A stretch of 64,000 nt of DNA from M3007 sp033764075. GTDB lineage: Bacteria; Bacteroidota; Bacteroidia; Chitinophagales; Saprospiraceae. Where the stretch lies: assembly GCA_033764075.1 (NCBI GenBank), contig JANRJH010000018.1, positions 124,001 through 188,000 on the forward strand. Reading direction: 5' to 3'. The notes beneath the pieces were generated by a model. It was not told the DNA's origin, did no database searches, and saw only the letters and a program-made list of their open reading frames with translations. Both the position numbers and the translations under genes were made by a program. Below, piece after piece: positions 25,529 through 34,084 of the stretch. Each line of letters opens with the position of its first letter. Positions within the stretch are counted from its first letter, which is position 1.

Positions 25529-25536
25529 AGATGTGT

Positions 25537-26439
25537 CTATTGACGCTTTTTCCAGTATCGCAGCAACCCCGCTACAGACATGAAAGCGGGATTGGCGGCT
25601 TCATAACGGGCCTGATCGGCTTCATGGATGCCGGCCAGTTCCAGTTTTTCGCGGACAAAGTTCTGAAAAAGCGGTGTAATGATCTCCACCGGCGTTTGTT
25701 GCCTGAAATGGGGTTCCATCCAGGCCGACCACTCGAGCAGGTTTTGCTCCAGCTCGGCCAGGTGCGCTTTTTTGTCGGTTACGGCGCCGAAATGGGTCAG
25801 GTAGAGGGTGTCGGCCGGCAGGTCGCGCAACAGCCGGATACTCTCCTGCCAGTCTTCGATGTGTATGTCGGGTGGCGGGCAGGGTGGGGCGACGATCCCG
25901 GTGCGGACGGGTTTTACGCCGGCCACGTCGCCGGTAAACACCACGCTTTCGGCGCCGGGCGCTTCCGCCTGCCAGGCGATGTGGTGCGTGGCATGTCCGG
26001 GTGTGTACCAGGCGGTGAGGGTAAGGTCGCCGACCTGAATCGATTCGCCGTGCCTGGGCGCGTACAGTTGTTGTTCAGGGATGGGTTCCATGGCGCCCCA
26101 GAGCCGGTCCATGGCATCGCCGTAGATCATCCGGGCGGAGTTGTACAGTTTTTCCGGCGCAGCAAGGTGGGGCAATCCGACCGGGTGCACGTAAACGGTT
26201 GCGCCGGCCCTGGCGAAAGCCCAGGCGGCGCCGGCGTGATCGAAGTGAATGTGGGTCAGAAAAACGTGCCGGAAATCTTCGATGGAAAAACCGCTTTTCT
26301 CCAAAGCCGTCATCAGGTGGGGGAAAGTAGCGTGCGGGCCCGTCTCTACAAGGGCCAGTCCGACGCGGGTTTCTACCACAAAAACACCGATGGCTTCCTG
26401 TAGTTGAAGAAAATCGAGGTCAATGACGTGAATACGCAT
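25537..26439 (-). CDS. MBL-fold metallo-hydrolase
   Basis: A 300-residue metallo-beta-lactamase-fold protein. The zinc site is visible as THIHFDHAG (HxHxDH) near residues 62-70, with a further His in TPGHATHH and Asp in FTGDVAGV, and a late His in YLTHFGAV, as in glyoxalase II-like or lactonase-like hydrolases. No signal peptide, so cytoplasmic. It lies 7 bases after the acyl-CoA dehydrogenase and 8 bases before rfaE1. A thioesterase- or lactonase-like activity is possible but not proven. Confidence 0.87.
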   Translation of the reverse strand: MRIHVIDLDFLQLQEAIGVFVVETRVGLALVETGPHATFPHLMTALEKSGFSIEDFRHVFLTHIHFDHAGAAWAFARAGATVYVHPVGLPHLAAPEKLYNSARMIYGDAMDRLWGAMEPIPEQQLYAPRHGESIQVGDLTLTAWYTPGHATHHIAWQAEAPGAESVVFTGDVAGVKPVRTGIVAPPCPPPDIHIEDWQESIRLLRDLPADTLYLTHFGAVTDKKAHLAELEQNLLEWSAWMEPHFRQQTPVEIITPLFQNFVREKLELAGIHEADQARYEAANPAFMSVAGLLRYWKKRQ

Positions 26440-26446
26440 GCTTGTT

Positions 26447-27598
26447 TCAATTCCCTTTCAGCACTTCACGGGAAATGACCAGTTTCTGGATTTCGGAAGT
26501 GCCCTCGCCGATGGTGCAGAGTTTGGAGTCGCGGTAAAATTTTTCCACGGGGAAATCCTTGGTGTATCCGTATCCGCCGTGGATCTGAACGGCGTCGGTG
26601 CTCACCTCAACGCAAATCTCCGAAGCGTAGTATTTGGCCATAGCCGACTCCTTGGTCACTTTTTTGTGGGCATTTTTCAGTTCGCCGGCCTGGCGGGTCA
26701 GCAGCTCGGCGGCTTCGATCTTGGTGGCCATGTCGGCCAGTTTGAAACCGATGCCCTGAAAATTGGCGATGGGCGTGCCGAATTGCTGGCGCTCTTTGGC
26801 GTATTTGACGGACGCTTCGTAGGCGCCTTTGGCGATGCCGAGCGACAAAGCTGCTATGGAAATACGACCACCGTCGAGAATTTTCATGGACTGGATGAAT
26901 CCTTCGCCTTCATTGCCGAGCATCTGGCTTTTGTGCACGCGGCAGTTGTCGAATATCAACTCGGCGGTTTCGCTGGCGCGCATACCCAGTTTGTTTTCCT
27001 TTTTGCCGGAACGGAAACCAGGGGTTCCGCGTTCGACGATGAAGGCCGACATGCCGTGGCTGTCGAGCAGTTCACCGGTGCGCACGATCACCACAGCCAC
27101 ATTCCCGCTGATGCCGTGGGTAATCCAGCATTTGGTGCCGTTGATGATGTAGTCGTCACCGTCTTTTACCGCGACACACTGCATACGCCCTGCGTCGGAG
27201 CCGGTATTGGGCTCGGTAAGCCCCCAGGCGCCAATCCACTGACCGGTAGCCAGGAGGGGCAAATATTTGCGTTTTTGCTCTTCGTTGCCAAACATCATGA
27301 TGTGTCCGGTACACAGGGAGTTGTGCGCCGCCACACTCAGGCCGATGGAACTGCACACTTTTGCGATCTCCTCGATCACGGTGATGTACTCCTGGTAGCC
27401 AAGGCCGGCCCCGTGGTACTCCTCCGGCACCAATACGCCCAGAAAGCCTTGTTCGCCCATCTTGTGAAACAGATCAACGGGGAAATGTTGCGTCTCGTCC
27501 CATTCCATTACGTACGGGCGGATGTGGGTTTCGGCAAAAGCGCGGGCGCTTTCCCGGATAAGCTGAAGATTGTCGGTAAGCTCGGCGGATTGAACCAT
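26447..27598 (-). CDS. acyl-CoA dehydrogenase
   Basis: A 383-residue flavoenzyme with the full ACAD pattern: GAWGLTEPNTGSDAG and CWITHGISGNVAVV (FAD/substrate strands), ERQQFGTPIANFQ, and DAVQIHGGYGYTKDFPVE. The catalytic Glu is in TIGEGTSEIQKLVISR near the C-terminus, the position used by short/medium- and butyryl-type enzymes. It oxidises an acyl-CoA to the trans-2-enoyl-CoA and passes electrons to ETF. First gene of a tight four-gene minus-strand run. Confidence 0.95.
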   Translation of the reverse strand: MVQSAELTDNLQLIRESARAFAETHIRPYVMEWDETQHFPVDLFHKMGEQGFLGVLVPEEYHGAGLGYQEYITVIEEIAKVCSSIGLSVAAHNSLCTGHIMMFGNEEQKRKYLPLLATGQWIGAWGLTEPNTGSDAGRMQCVAVKDGDDYIINGTKCWITHGISGNVAVVIVRTGELLDSHGMSAFIVERGTPGFRSGKKENKLGMRASETAELIFDNCRVHKSQMLGNEGEGFIQSMKILDGGRISIAALSLGIAKGAYEASVKYAKERQQFGTPIANFQGIGFKLADMATKIEAAELLTRQAGELKNAHKKVTKESAMAKYYASEICVEVSTDAVQIHGGYGYTKDFPVEKFYRDSKLCTIGEGTSEIQKLVISREVLKGN

Positions 27599-27807
27599 AA
27601 TGGTGATTTCGATGTGATGGTAAATTTGGTACGTTAATCCCTAAACACCTGTTCAAGTGAAAAGGTTTGGTGGTAAAGGCATGGCAAAGATAGCCTGATT
27701 TTCGCAACCATGCGGAATTTATTTCTGTATAATCGAATAAATCTTTTTTAATTAGCGAATTTTTGCTAATTATTTTATATTTATTTGGAAGGCATTGGAT
27801 TGGTCTG

Positions 27808-29082
27808 TCAGTAATCGTATACATCGCCCCAATCTGCTTTCAATTTTTGCCGGGCCCGTTCTTCAGCTGCATTGTCGGCCGGTTCATAAAACCGGACGCC
27901 TTTCAGCAGGTCGGGCAGGTAGTTTTGCCGAACGAAATGCCCCGGGAAGTCGTGCGCATACTGATAGTTCTCGCCGTAGTTCAGTTCTTTCATAAGCTTC
28001 GTGGGGGCATTACGCAAGTGGAGGGGTACGGGGGGCGTTTCCTGCCGGCGGACAGCGGCGAGGGCTTTGTCAATGGCCAGGTACGCCGAATTGCTTTTGG
28101 GGGAGGTGGCCAGGTAAACGGCGCATTGGCCCAGGATGATGCGCGCTTCGGGCATGCCGATCATGCGTATGGCATCCATGGTGCTGGTGGCAATGAGCAA
28201 AGCGTTGGGATTGGCCAGCCCTACGTCTTCGGCCGCCAGGATGACCATGCGCCGGGCGATGAACTCGATGTCCTCACCGCCGTCGAGCATGCGGGCCAGC
28301 CAGTACAGGGCGCCGTTGGGATCAGAACCGCGCATACTTTTGATGAAAGCAGAAATGATGTCGTAGTGTTGTTCTCCCGCCTTGTCGTACAGGGCCAGGT
28401 TCTGCTGGATGCGCGTTTTGACCAGATCATTGGTAATGACGAGGCGTTCTCCGGCCTGTTGAAAATTGCAGACGAGTTCAAGGGCATTTAGCAACCGGCG
28501 CGCGTCGCCCCCGGAATAGAGCAGCAGGGCGTCGGTTTCCTGCAGGTCTATCTCCATGGTTTTCAGTACCGCGTCTTCGCGAACGGCGCGGCGCAGCAGT
28601 CCCTCCAACGCTTCTTTGGCCAGGTGATCGAGTACATACACCTGGCAGCGCGAGAGCAGGGCCGGGATGACCTCAAAAGAAGGGTTTTCGGTGGTGGCGC
28701 CGATGAGGGTGACAATGCCTTTTTCAACCGCGCCCAACAGGGCGTCCTGCTGGCTCTTGGAAAAACGATGGATCTCGTCGATAAAGAGAATGGCGCCGCG
28801 ACCCTGAAAAAGGTTCTGTTTTTGCGCCTGTTCAATTACCTCCCGAATGTCTTTAACGCCGGCATTGATTGCACTCAGCGCGTGGAAAGGCTTCTGCAAA
28901 TACTGGGCGATCAACTGGGCCAGCGTGGTTTTGCCCACGCCGGGCGGCCCCCACAGAATAAACGAGGGTATCTTGCCTGCCTCCATGGATTGGCGCAATA
29001 CGGCGCCTTCACCCACCAGGTGTGTCTGCCCGACAAATTCTTCCAGCGTTTTCGGACGCATACGCTCTGCCAAAGGGATCAT
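27808..29082 (-). CDS. rarA: replication-associated recombination protein RarA (MgsA), AAA+ ATPase
   Basis: A 424-residue clamp-loader-like ATPase. Walker A is GPPGVGKTTLAQ (residues ~45-56), Walker B ILFIDEIHRFSKSQQD, sensor I GATTENPSFE and the Arg-finger region SRCQVYVL; the C-terminal helical domain has AYLAIDKALA and YAHDFPGHFVRQNYLP. RarA acts at stalled forks and gaps alongside SSB and RecA. It is divergent from the DUF4403-like lipoprotein gene with only 41 bases between starts. The 209-base gap downstream is AT-rich and holds an 8-base-arm hairpin (27750-27772). Confidence 0.95.
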   Translation of the reverse strand: MIPLAERMRPKTLEEFVGQTHLVGEGAVLRQSMEAGKIPSFILWGPPGVGKTTLAQLIAQYLQKPFHALSAINAGVKDIREVIEQAQKQNLFQGRGAILFIDEIHRFSKSQQDALLGAVEKGIVTLIGATTENPSFEVIPALLSRCQVYVLDHLAKEALEGLLRRAVREDAVLKTMEIDLQETDALLLYSGGDARRLLNALELVCNFQQAGERLVITNDLVKTRIQQNLALYDKAGEQHYDIISAFIKSMRGSDPNGALYWLARMLDGGEDIEFIARRMVILAAEDVGLANPNALLIATSTMDAIRMIGMPEARIILGQCAVYLATSPKSNSAYLAIDKALAAVRRQETPPVPLHLRNAPTKLMKELNYGENYQYAHDFPGHFVRQNYLPDLLKGVRFYEPADNAAEERARQKLKADWGDVYDY

Positions 29083-29123
29083 TGTGCCTATTTTTAACCC
29101 AAAAATTCAACCCGGAACAACAC

Positions 29124-30497
29124 ATGAGACTGTTACCCGCATTGTACCTTTTGCCAACGGCTCTTTTACTCTTCCAATGCAAAAGTGCAAAAATTACCGA
29201 TGCCCCCAAACCCGGCGAATCTTATCCCTACCTGATGGAAGCTCCTCCCGTGTCCACCATTACCATCCCGGTGCATATTTCGGCCGAGGATATGAACCAA
29301 ACCATCAACAACTCCCTGCCGTACGTTTTGTACGACGACAACTCCTACAGCGGTGACAACCTGATGCTCCGGGCTACCCGCAGCAACAAGCGTATTGAAC
29401 TGACCATGAGCGGCAATACCCTCAAATTCAATGTGCCGGTGCGCCTGTGGATTAAACAAAACCTTTTTGTGGGCGCCGCAGAAGCGGAGGGCGAGTTGAA
29501 CCTCGGCATGCGCACTTCCTATTCCATCAACCCCGACTGGACGCTGCGCACGCAAACCAGCGTGGACTACCACGAATGGCTGCAAAAGCCGGTGCTCCGA
29601 ACCGGCCTGGGCAACGTGAACATCGAATCGCTGGCCAACCTGGCCCTCAACCAAAGCAAAACCTACCTGACAAAGGAGATCGACCGTTATGTTTCCGAGC
29701 GATTCAGCTTGCGTCCTTATGTGGAGGAAGCCTGGCAAGCGTTGCAGGCGCCCATTCTGCTGGACCCAACGTACCAGATGTGGGTAAAAACGACACCCAA
29801 GTCCATTGGAATGACGCCCATCCAGGCCGATTCCCGGGCCATGAGGGCCAAAATTGGGGTCGATTGCATCAATGAGGTCACTTTCGGCGAAAAACCCGCG
29901 TTCCGCGAAAATTCCTGGTTGCCCAACCTGACCATCCTGCCGGAAAACACGCCCGATTCTTTCCGGGCTGTGATCGTTACCGATGTATCCTTCCCCGAAG
30001 CGGAACGGCTGGCCAAACAGTACTTGCTTGGCCAGGAATTCACTTCCGGAAAAAACAAGGTCAGGGTGAACGACCTGAAAATTTGGGGCAACAACGACCG
30101 GGTGGTGGTCAACACCCTGCTGTCGGGCTCTTTCAACGGCAATATTTACTTTGTCGGCAAGCCGGTGTACAACCGTGCCAAAAACCAGATTGAGGTGGAG
30201 GACCTGGATTTTCACATCGACACCAAGAATTTCCTGCATAAATCGGCCGCGTGGATATTCTCCGGTACCATCAAAAACCAAATGCGCAAAGCCATGGTTT
30301 TTCCCCTGACCGAAAACATCGAATACGCCAAACAATCGGCCCGCCAAACGCTTTCCCACTACGAAATCCAGCCGGGTATTGTGCTGACCGGTACGGTAAA
30401 CGAAATTGCCGTAGACCAAACCCACGTGACGCCCAAAGGCTTTCTGGTCAATATTTCCGCGACCGGTATGGTGAAAATTGATGTGAAAGGTCTGTAG
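29124..30497 (+). CDS. DUF4403-like lipoprotein
   Basis: About 457 residues from the ATG at 29124 (MRLLPALYLLPTALLLFQC), where LLFQC is a lipobox near residues 15-19. The body (STITIPVHISAEDMNQTIN, RLWIKQNLFVGAAEAEGEL, VDYHEWLQKPVLRTG) is beta-rich and repeats the two-fold pattern I associate with the DUF4403 family, which is unstudied but common in Bacteroidota. Predicted to be tethered in the periplasm or outer membrane; a lipid-binding barrel is speculation. An overlapping in-frame start at 29022 lies inside rarA and was rejected. Confidence 0.75.
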   Translation: MRLLPALYLLPTALLLFQCKSAKITDAPKPGESYPYLMEAPPVSTITIPVHISAEDMNQTINNSLPYVLYDDNSYSGDNLMLRATRSNKRIELTMSGNTLKFNVPVRLWIKQNLFVGAAEAEGELNLGMRTSYSINPDWTLRTQTSVDYHEWLQKPVLRTGLGNVNIESLANLALNQSKTYLTKEIDRYVSERFSLRPYVEEAWQALQAPILLDPTYQMWVKTTPKSIGMTPIQADSRAMRAKIGVDCINEVTFGEKPAFRENSWLPNLTILPENTPDSFRAVIVTDVSFPEAERLAKQYLLGQEFTSGKNKVRVNDLKIWGNNDRVVVNTLLSGSFNGNIYFVGKPVYNRAKNQIEVEDLDFHIDTKNFLHKSAAWIFSGTIKNQMRKAMVFPLTENIEYAKQSARQTLSHYEIQPGIVLTGTVNEIAVDQTHVTPKGFLVNISATGMVKIDVKGL

Positions 30498-30522
30498 CCC
30501 GGCAATAAAATCCGAACAAACG

Positions 30523-32934
30523 CTAAATCCAGGTGGCCACGCTGCCTTGCGCGCCGGCCCGGATTTCCAGGATGTTCGGGTAATAATCCTTTTGGCTTTC
30601 GATGTGCGAGATGATGTAAATCTGTCTGAACTGCTCCTGCAGCAGATTCAGGGCAAGCATCATCTCGTGGCGACGCTCTTCGTCCTGGCTGCCGAAAATT
30701 TCATCAAACGCCAGAAACTCCACCGATCGGCCGTTTCCGTTGAGCTCCATGATGCTGCGGGTGACGGCGATGCGCAGGCAAAAATTGGCCAGATCGATCT
30801 CGCCCCCGCTGAAGCGCTCGATGGGGTAATACGCGCCGGCGTCGGCTATGCTGAACTCAAAATTCTGATCCACACGGATGCCTTCGTACTTCCCTTTGGT
30901 GATGCGGCTGAACAATTCGCCGGCATATTGGGAGATGCCCGGGCTGACGCGTTCCAGGACTATGTTTTTAAAACTTTTGAACAGCTCGCTCAGCTTTTCG
31001 AGCACGTCCAGTTCAGACTGGTTTTCTGCAATCAATCTGCCCACGTTCAGGTGTTGCTCGAGGCGCTCGTTTGCGCTCTGCCATTTTTGGCGCACGGCCT
31101 GTTGTTCGCCAATGAGCCGGTTGAGCAGGTCGTACTGTTCCCGGAACTGTTTGTCGAGGGTGTCGGCCAATGCGCGCGCCTGATCGTAGCGTTCGGCTTG
31201 AAAGCCAACCGCCTGTTGTTTTGATTGAACTTCCTGCTGTTCTGCCCGGGCTTCGCCGATGTGTTTTTTGGCCTCCAGCAGGGCTTTTTCCGCATTGGGC
31301 AGCTCGCGCTGCACGTGTGCGGTGTCTTGTAGCCAGGATTGGTGCAACTGCTCGACGGACTTGAACTGCCGCTTCAATTCGCGCAGTTGTTGTTCATCGA
31401 ACCGGACATCGCCGATCTCATCCAGGATTTTTTGGGTGCTGAGTCGTTTCTGCTCCAGATTGCGTTGGGTTTGTTCCTCCTGGCGCAGCTGCCGCTCGAG
31501 GTCGGGCAGGCGGGCGACCTGGTCGCGGAGTGCCAACTGCTCCTTTTTCTGATTGGAGGCCTGTGCCCTCAGCGCTTGCCCTTCGGCCAGCAATTGTTGG
31601 AGTTGCGCCTCCAGTTTGTTTTTTTCAGTCGCCGTCCAGTCGGACAGTTCAGCAGTGAGTTGCGCCAGCACTTCATCGTAAGCGTGCAACAGGGGTTGGA
31701 AACAGGTGGGACAGGCGCCTTCGCGGCCGATGGTTTGCAGGGCGTTGATCTTGTCGTGCCTTTCGGCAATGCGGTCGTCCAGGGATTTGAGTTGAGCGCT
31801 CAGGGTGCGGTGTTCCTCTACTTTTTGTTCGAGCAGGCTTTCGAGTTCCCGAATGGTTTGTTCCGTTGCTTCCAACCGAATCGCTGCGGGTGCGATGGCG
31901 GCGAGGTCTCGTTCCAGCGCTTGTTTCCGTTGGGTGCATTCGGAAAGCAATTTGGCAGTTTCACTGATTTCCTTTGTCCTGGCGTCCGCATTTATTTTTT
32001 TGTGTTGGGCCTCTTCCAGGTTGTGCAGGGCCTGTTTCATCGGTGCATAGGACTTTACCTGTACTTCTTTCAGGGCCCAGTCGGTCTTTGTTTTGCGCAG
32101 CGATTCAATTTTTGCGGTTTGCACCCTGGTTTGCTCCGACCAGTTATCCATACGCTCTTGCAGTTCACCCAGTCGTTTATCCAGCTCCAGGTGTTGCCGT
32201 TGTTTGACGGCCTCCTGGTCGAAGCGGGCTTTGGCATTTTTATACTGGTCTTCCAGCGCAGCCTTGCGGTCGTTTTCGGCCGCCAGCCGTTGAGAAAAGT
32301 CTTCCAGTTGGGTTTCGAGCGCGCTTTTTTGCGTGGTCAGGTTTTCGACGACCTCCGGCTCAAGCAGCAGTTTGCGCTGCCCGGCTATTTCGTTGCGCCG
32401 GGCGTTCATGTCGCTGTTCACCGCTTTTTGGATGTCGTCGAGCCGTTCGAGGCCGAGCATGCGCCGGATGAGTTGTCGCCGGCCCTGACCGGTGGTTTCC
32501 GAAAGTTCGGTGAGCTCCTTTTGTCCGGAAAAGACAGAGTGCTTGAATGCCTCCCGGTCCAGGCTCAGCAGGCGGGTCACCTGTTCGGTCACCGGGTTGG
32601 CGCCTTTGGCGATCAGTTCGTCGTTTTTGTAGAGTTCGGCCACGACGGTCTCGAGTTTTCGCCCGCGTAATTCACGGCGGATGCTGTACAGTACGTCGCC
32701 GATGGTAAATTCGAGCCGCAGTTTGACCGCCGCTTTGGGGTCGGCAAACGAGGCGCGGATGAGGTCTTTCTGGGCAATTTCGTCTTTCCCGTACAGGCAA
32801 TACAGGATGGCCTCGAAGAGGGTGGATTTTCCCGCTCCGTTTTTGCCAATGATGCCCACCAGCCCTTCCCGGAAAGGCAGCTCCAGCCGACCGTACTGCT
32901 TGTAATTTTCTAAAAACAGCGATTGTAGGATCAT
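30523..32934 (-). CDS. sbcC: SbcC/Rad50-like DNA repair ATPase
   Basis: An 803-residue SMC-like ATPase. Walker A GKNGAGKST is at residues 30-38; the C-terminal signature FSGGEIDLANFCLR and Walker B LAFDEIFGSQD complete the split ABC head. Long coiled coils flank the zinc hook CPTC (residues ~408-411). With SbcD it opens and trims hairpins and blocked DNA ends. Shorter than E. coli SbcC (~1048), in the range of Rad50-like bacterial forms. Its ATG overlaps the sbcD stop by four bases (ATGA). Confidence 0.94.
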   Translation of the reverse strand: MILQSLFLENYKQYGRLELPFREGLVGIIGKNGAGKSTLFEAILYCLYGKDEIAQKDLIRASFADPKAAVKLRLEFTIGDVLYSIRRELRGRKLETVVAELYKNDELIAKGANPVTEQVTRLLSLDREAFKHSVFSGQKELTELSETTGQGRRQLIRRMLGLERLDDIQKAVNSDMNARRNEIAGQRKLLLEPEVVENLTTQKSALETQLEDFSQRLAAENDRKAALEDQYKNAKARFDQEAVKQRQHLELDKRLGELQERMDNWSEQTRVQTAKIESLRKTKTDWALKEVQVKSYAPMKQALHNLEEAQHKKINADARTKEISETAKLLSECTQRKQALERDLAAIAPAAIRLEATEQTIRELESLLEQKVEEHRTLSAQLKSLDDRIAERHDKINALQTIGREGACPTCFQPLLHAYDEVLAQLTAELSDWTATEKNKLEAQLQQLLAEGQALRAQASNQKKEQLALRDQVARLPDLERQLRQEEQTQRNLEQKRLSTQKILDEIGDVRFDEQQLRELKRQFKSVEQLHQSWLQDTAHVQRELPNAEKALLEAKKHIGEARAEQQEVQSKQQAVGFQAERYDQARALADTLDKQFREQYDLLNRLIGEQQAVRQKWQSANERLEQHLNVGRLIAENQSELDVLEKLSELFKSFKNIVLERVSPGISQYAGELFSRITKGKYEGIRVDQNFEFSIADAGAYYPIERFSGGEIDLANFCLRIAVTRSIMELNGNGRSVEFLAFDEIFGSQDEERRHEMMLALNLLQEQFRQIYIISHIESQKDYYPNILEIRAGAQGSVATWI

Positions 32935-34049
32935 GCGAAACGCTGGAAATATGCGTCGGCTTTGTCTTGCAGCAGCCGGGCGACGGACTCGTTATCCTTG
33001 TATTTTTCTGCAATATAAACAGAAAACAATTTATCCAGTCTTTCAAAGGCGTCGGCGTCGATTTGCCCGGATAGGCCTTGCTCGCTCCAGGTACGCCGGC
33101 GGACGAGCAGCTGAAAGCAATCCGGGAAAAATGCCTGCAAACGCATGTTGCTCAATTCGAGCGATTGTTCCACGGTCACTTCATCGAGCAGTATGCTGAC
33201 AATGGCCTCCGAAACGGTGTTGTTTGCCTGAAACAGCCGGAGTTGGCCCTCAATGGCTTCTATGCTTTGTTCGCGGCATCGGCGCACCGTCAGTTTCAGC
33301 CAGGGCCGGGTGGGTATGGGTTCAAAGCGGTGTTGCCCGGTGTCGGTGTCCAGCAGGATGAATCCTTTCTCGTACCCGACCTCTGCGTCGCTGAACCGCT
33401 CGGTGGAGCCGCTGTACCAGGCGTTGGGATGCGAGGGAACCGGCTGGTACTGGTGCCAATGCCCGAGCGCAATGTACTGGAAATCCCGGAGCCGGGCATA
33501 CGCTTCCGGGGGGAACATCTGCTCGCCGTATTCTTCCATTCGAAAATCCTTGCCCAGGGAGGTGTGCAACAGGAGCACGTTAAAAACGCCGGGCCGGGCT
33601 TCGAGACATTCGATTTCTGCGTCTTGCCGGCGCAGGTCGTTGATGTGGGGCAAGGCGTGGATGGCCAGTCCGTTCCATTCGAACAACGCGTATTTTTCTT
33701 CAAAAACAGGGTGCACGCCGGGTACGGTGCGCAGCGCTTTCAGGATGGGGCTGGTGAAAACCGTTTTGGGAGCCTCATGGTTGCCGGCGATCACAACAAT
33801 GGGTATGCCGGCATCGCTGATGCGCCGCAACTGTTCCAGCCCAAAGGTGAGTGCACGGTTGGATGGCGACGGTCGGTGAAAGAAATCCCCGCTGTGCACC
33901 GCCACATCGGGTCGAAGGGCCAACATCCGGTCTACTACGTGTTCAAAAGCGTCGTACACGTCCTGCTCCCGGGTATTTACCCCGGCGTCGTTGACGGCTT
34001 CGAAGGCCTGGAAGCCTAGGTGGGTGTCGGAGAAGTGCAGTATTGTCAA
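32931..34049 (-). CDS. sbcD: SbcD/Mre11-like nuclease
   Basis: A 372-residue calcineurin-like phosphoesterase with the Mre11 metal motifs in order: DTHLG (8-12), GDFFH, GNHEAP, LLLHTSLG and GHWHQYQP. It is the Mn-dependent nuclease partner of SbcC. The C-terminal ~100 residues form the ATPase-binding helical cap. The gene precedes and overlaps sbcC, the usual order. Confidence 0.94.
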   Translation of the reverse strand: MTILHFSDTHLGFQAFEAVNDAGVNTREQDVYDAFEHVVDRMLALRPDVAVHSGDFFHRPSPSNRALTFGLEQLRRISDAGIPIVVIAGNHEAPKTVFTSPILKALRTVPGVHPVFEEKYALFEWNGLAIHALPHINDLRRQDAEIECLEARPGVFNVLLLHTSLGKDFRMEEYGEQMFPPEAYARLRDFQYIALGHWHQYQPVPSHPNAWYSGSTERFSDAEVGYEKGFILLDTDTGQHRFEPIPTRPWLKLTVRRCREQSIEAIEGQLRLFQANNTVSEAIVSILLDEVTVEQSLELSNMRLQAFFPDCFQLLVRRRTWSEQGLSGQIDADAFERLDKLFSVYIAEKYKDNESVARLLQDKADAYFQRFA

Positions 34050-34084
34050 GGCTTAGGGTTCAATGGTCAAACAACCGGGCTCGC

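Noticed and set aside
27750..27772. Terminator for rarA
   Set aside because: The hairpin is AT-rich, and on rarA's strand it is followed by A residues rather than a U-run.
30547..32670. Several plus-strand open frames across sbcC
   Set aside because: Leu/Phe/Gln-rich mirrors of a coiled-coil gene, no conserved motif.
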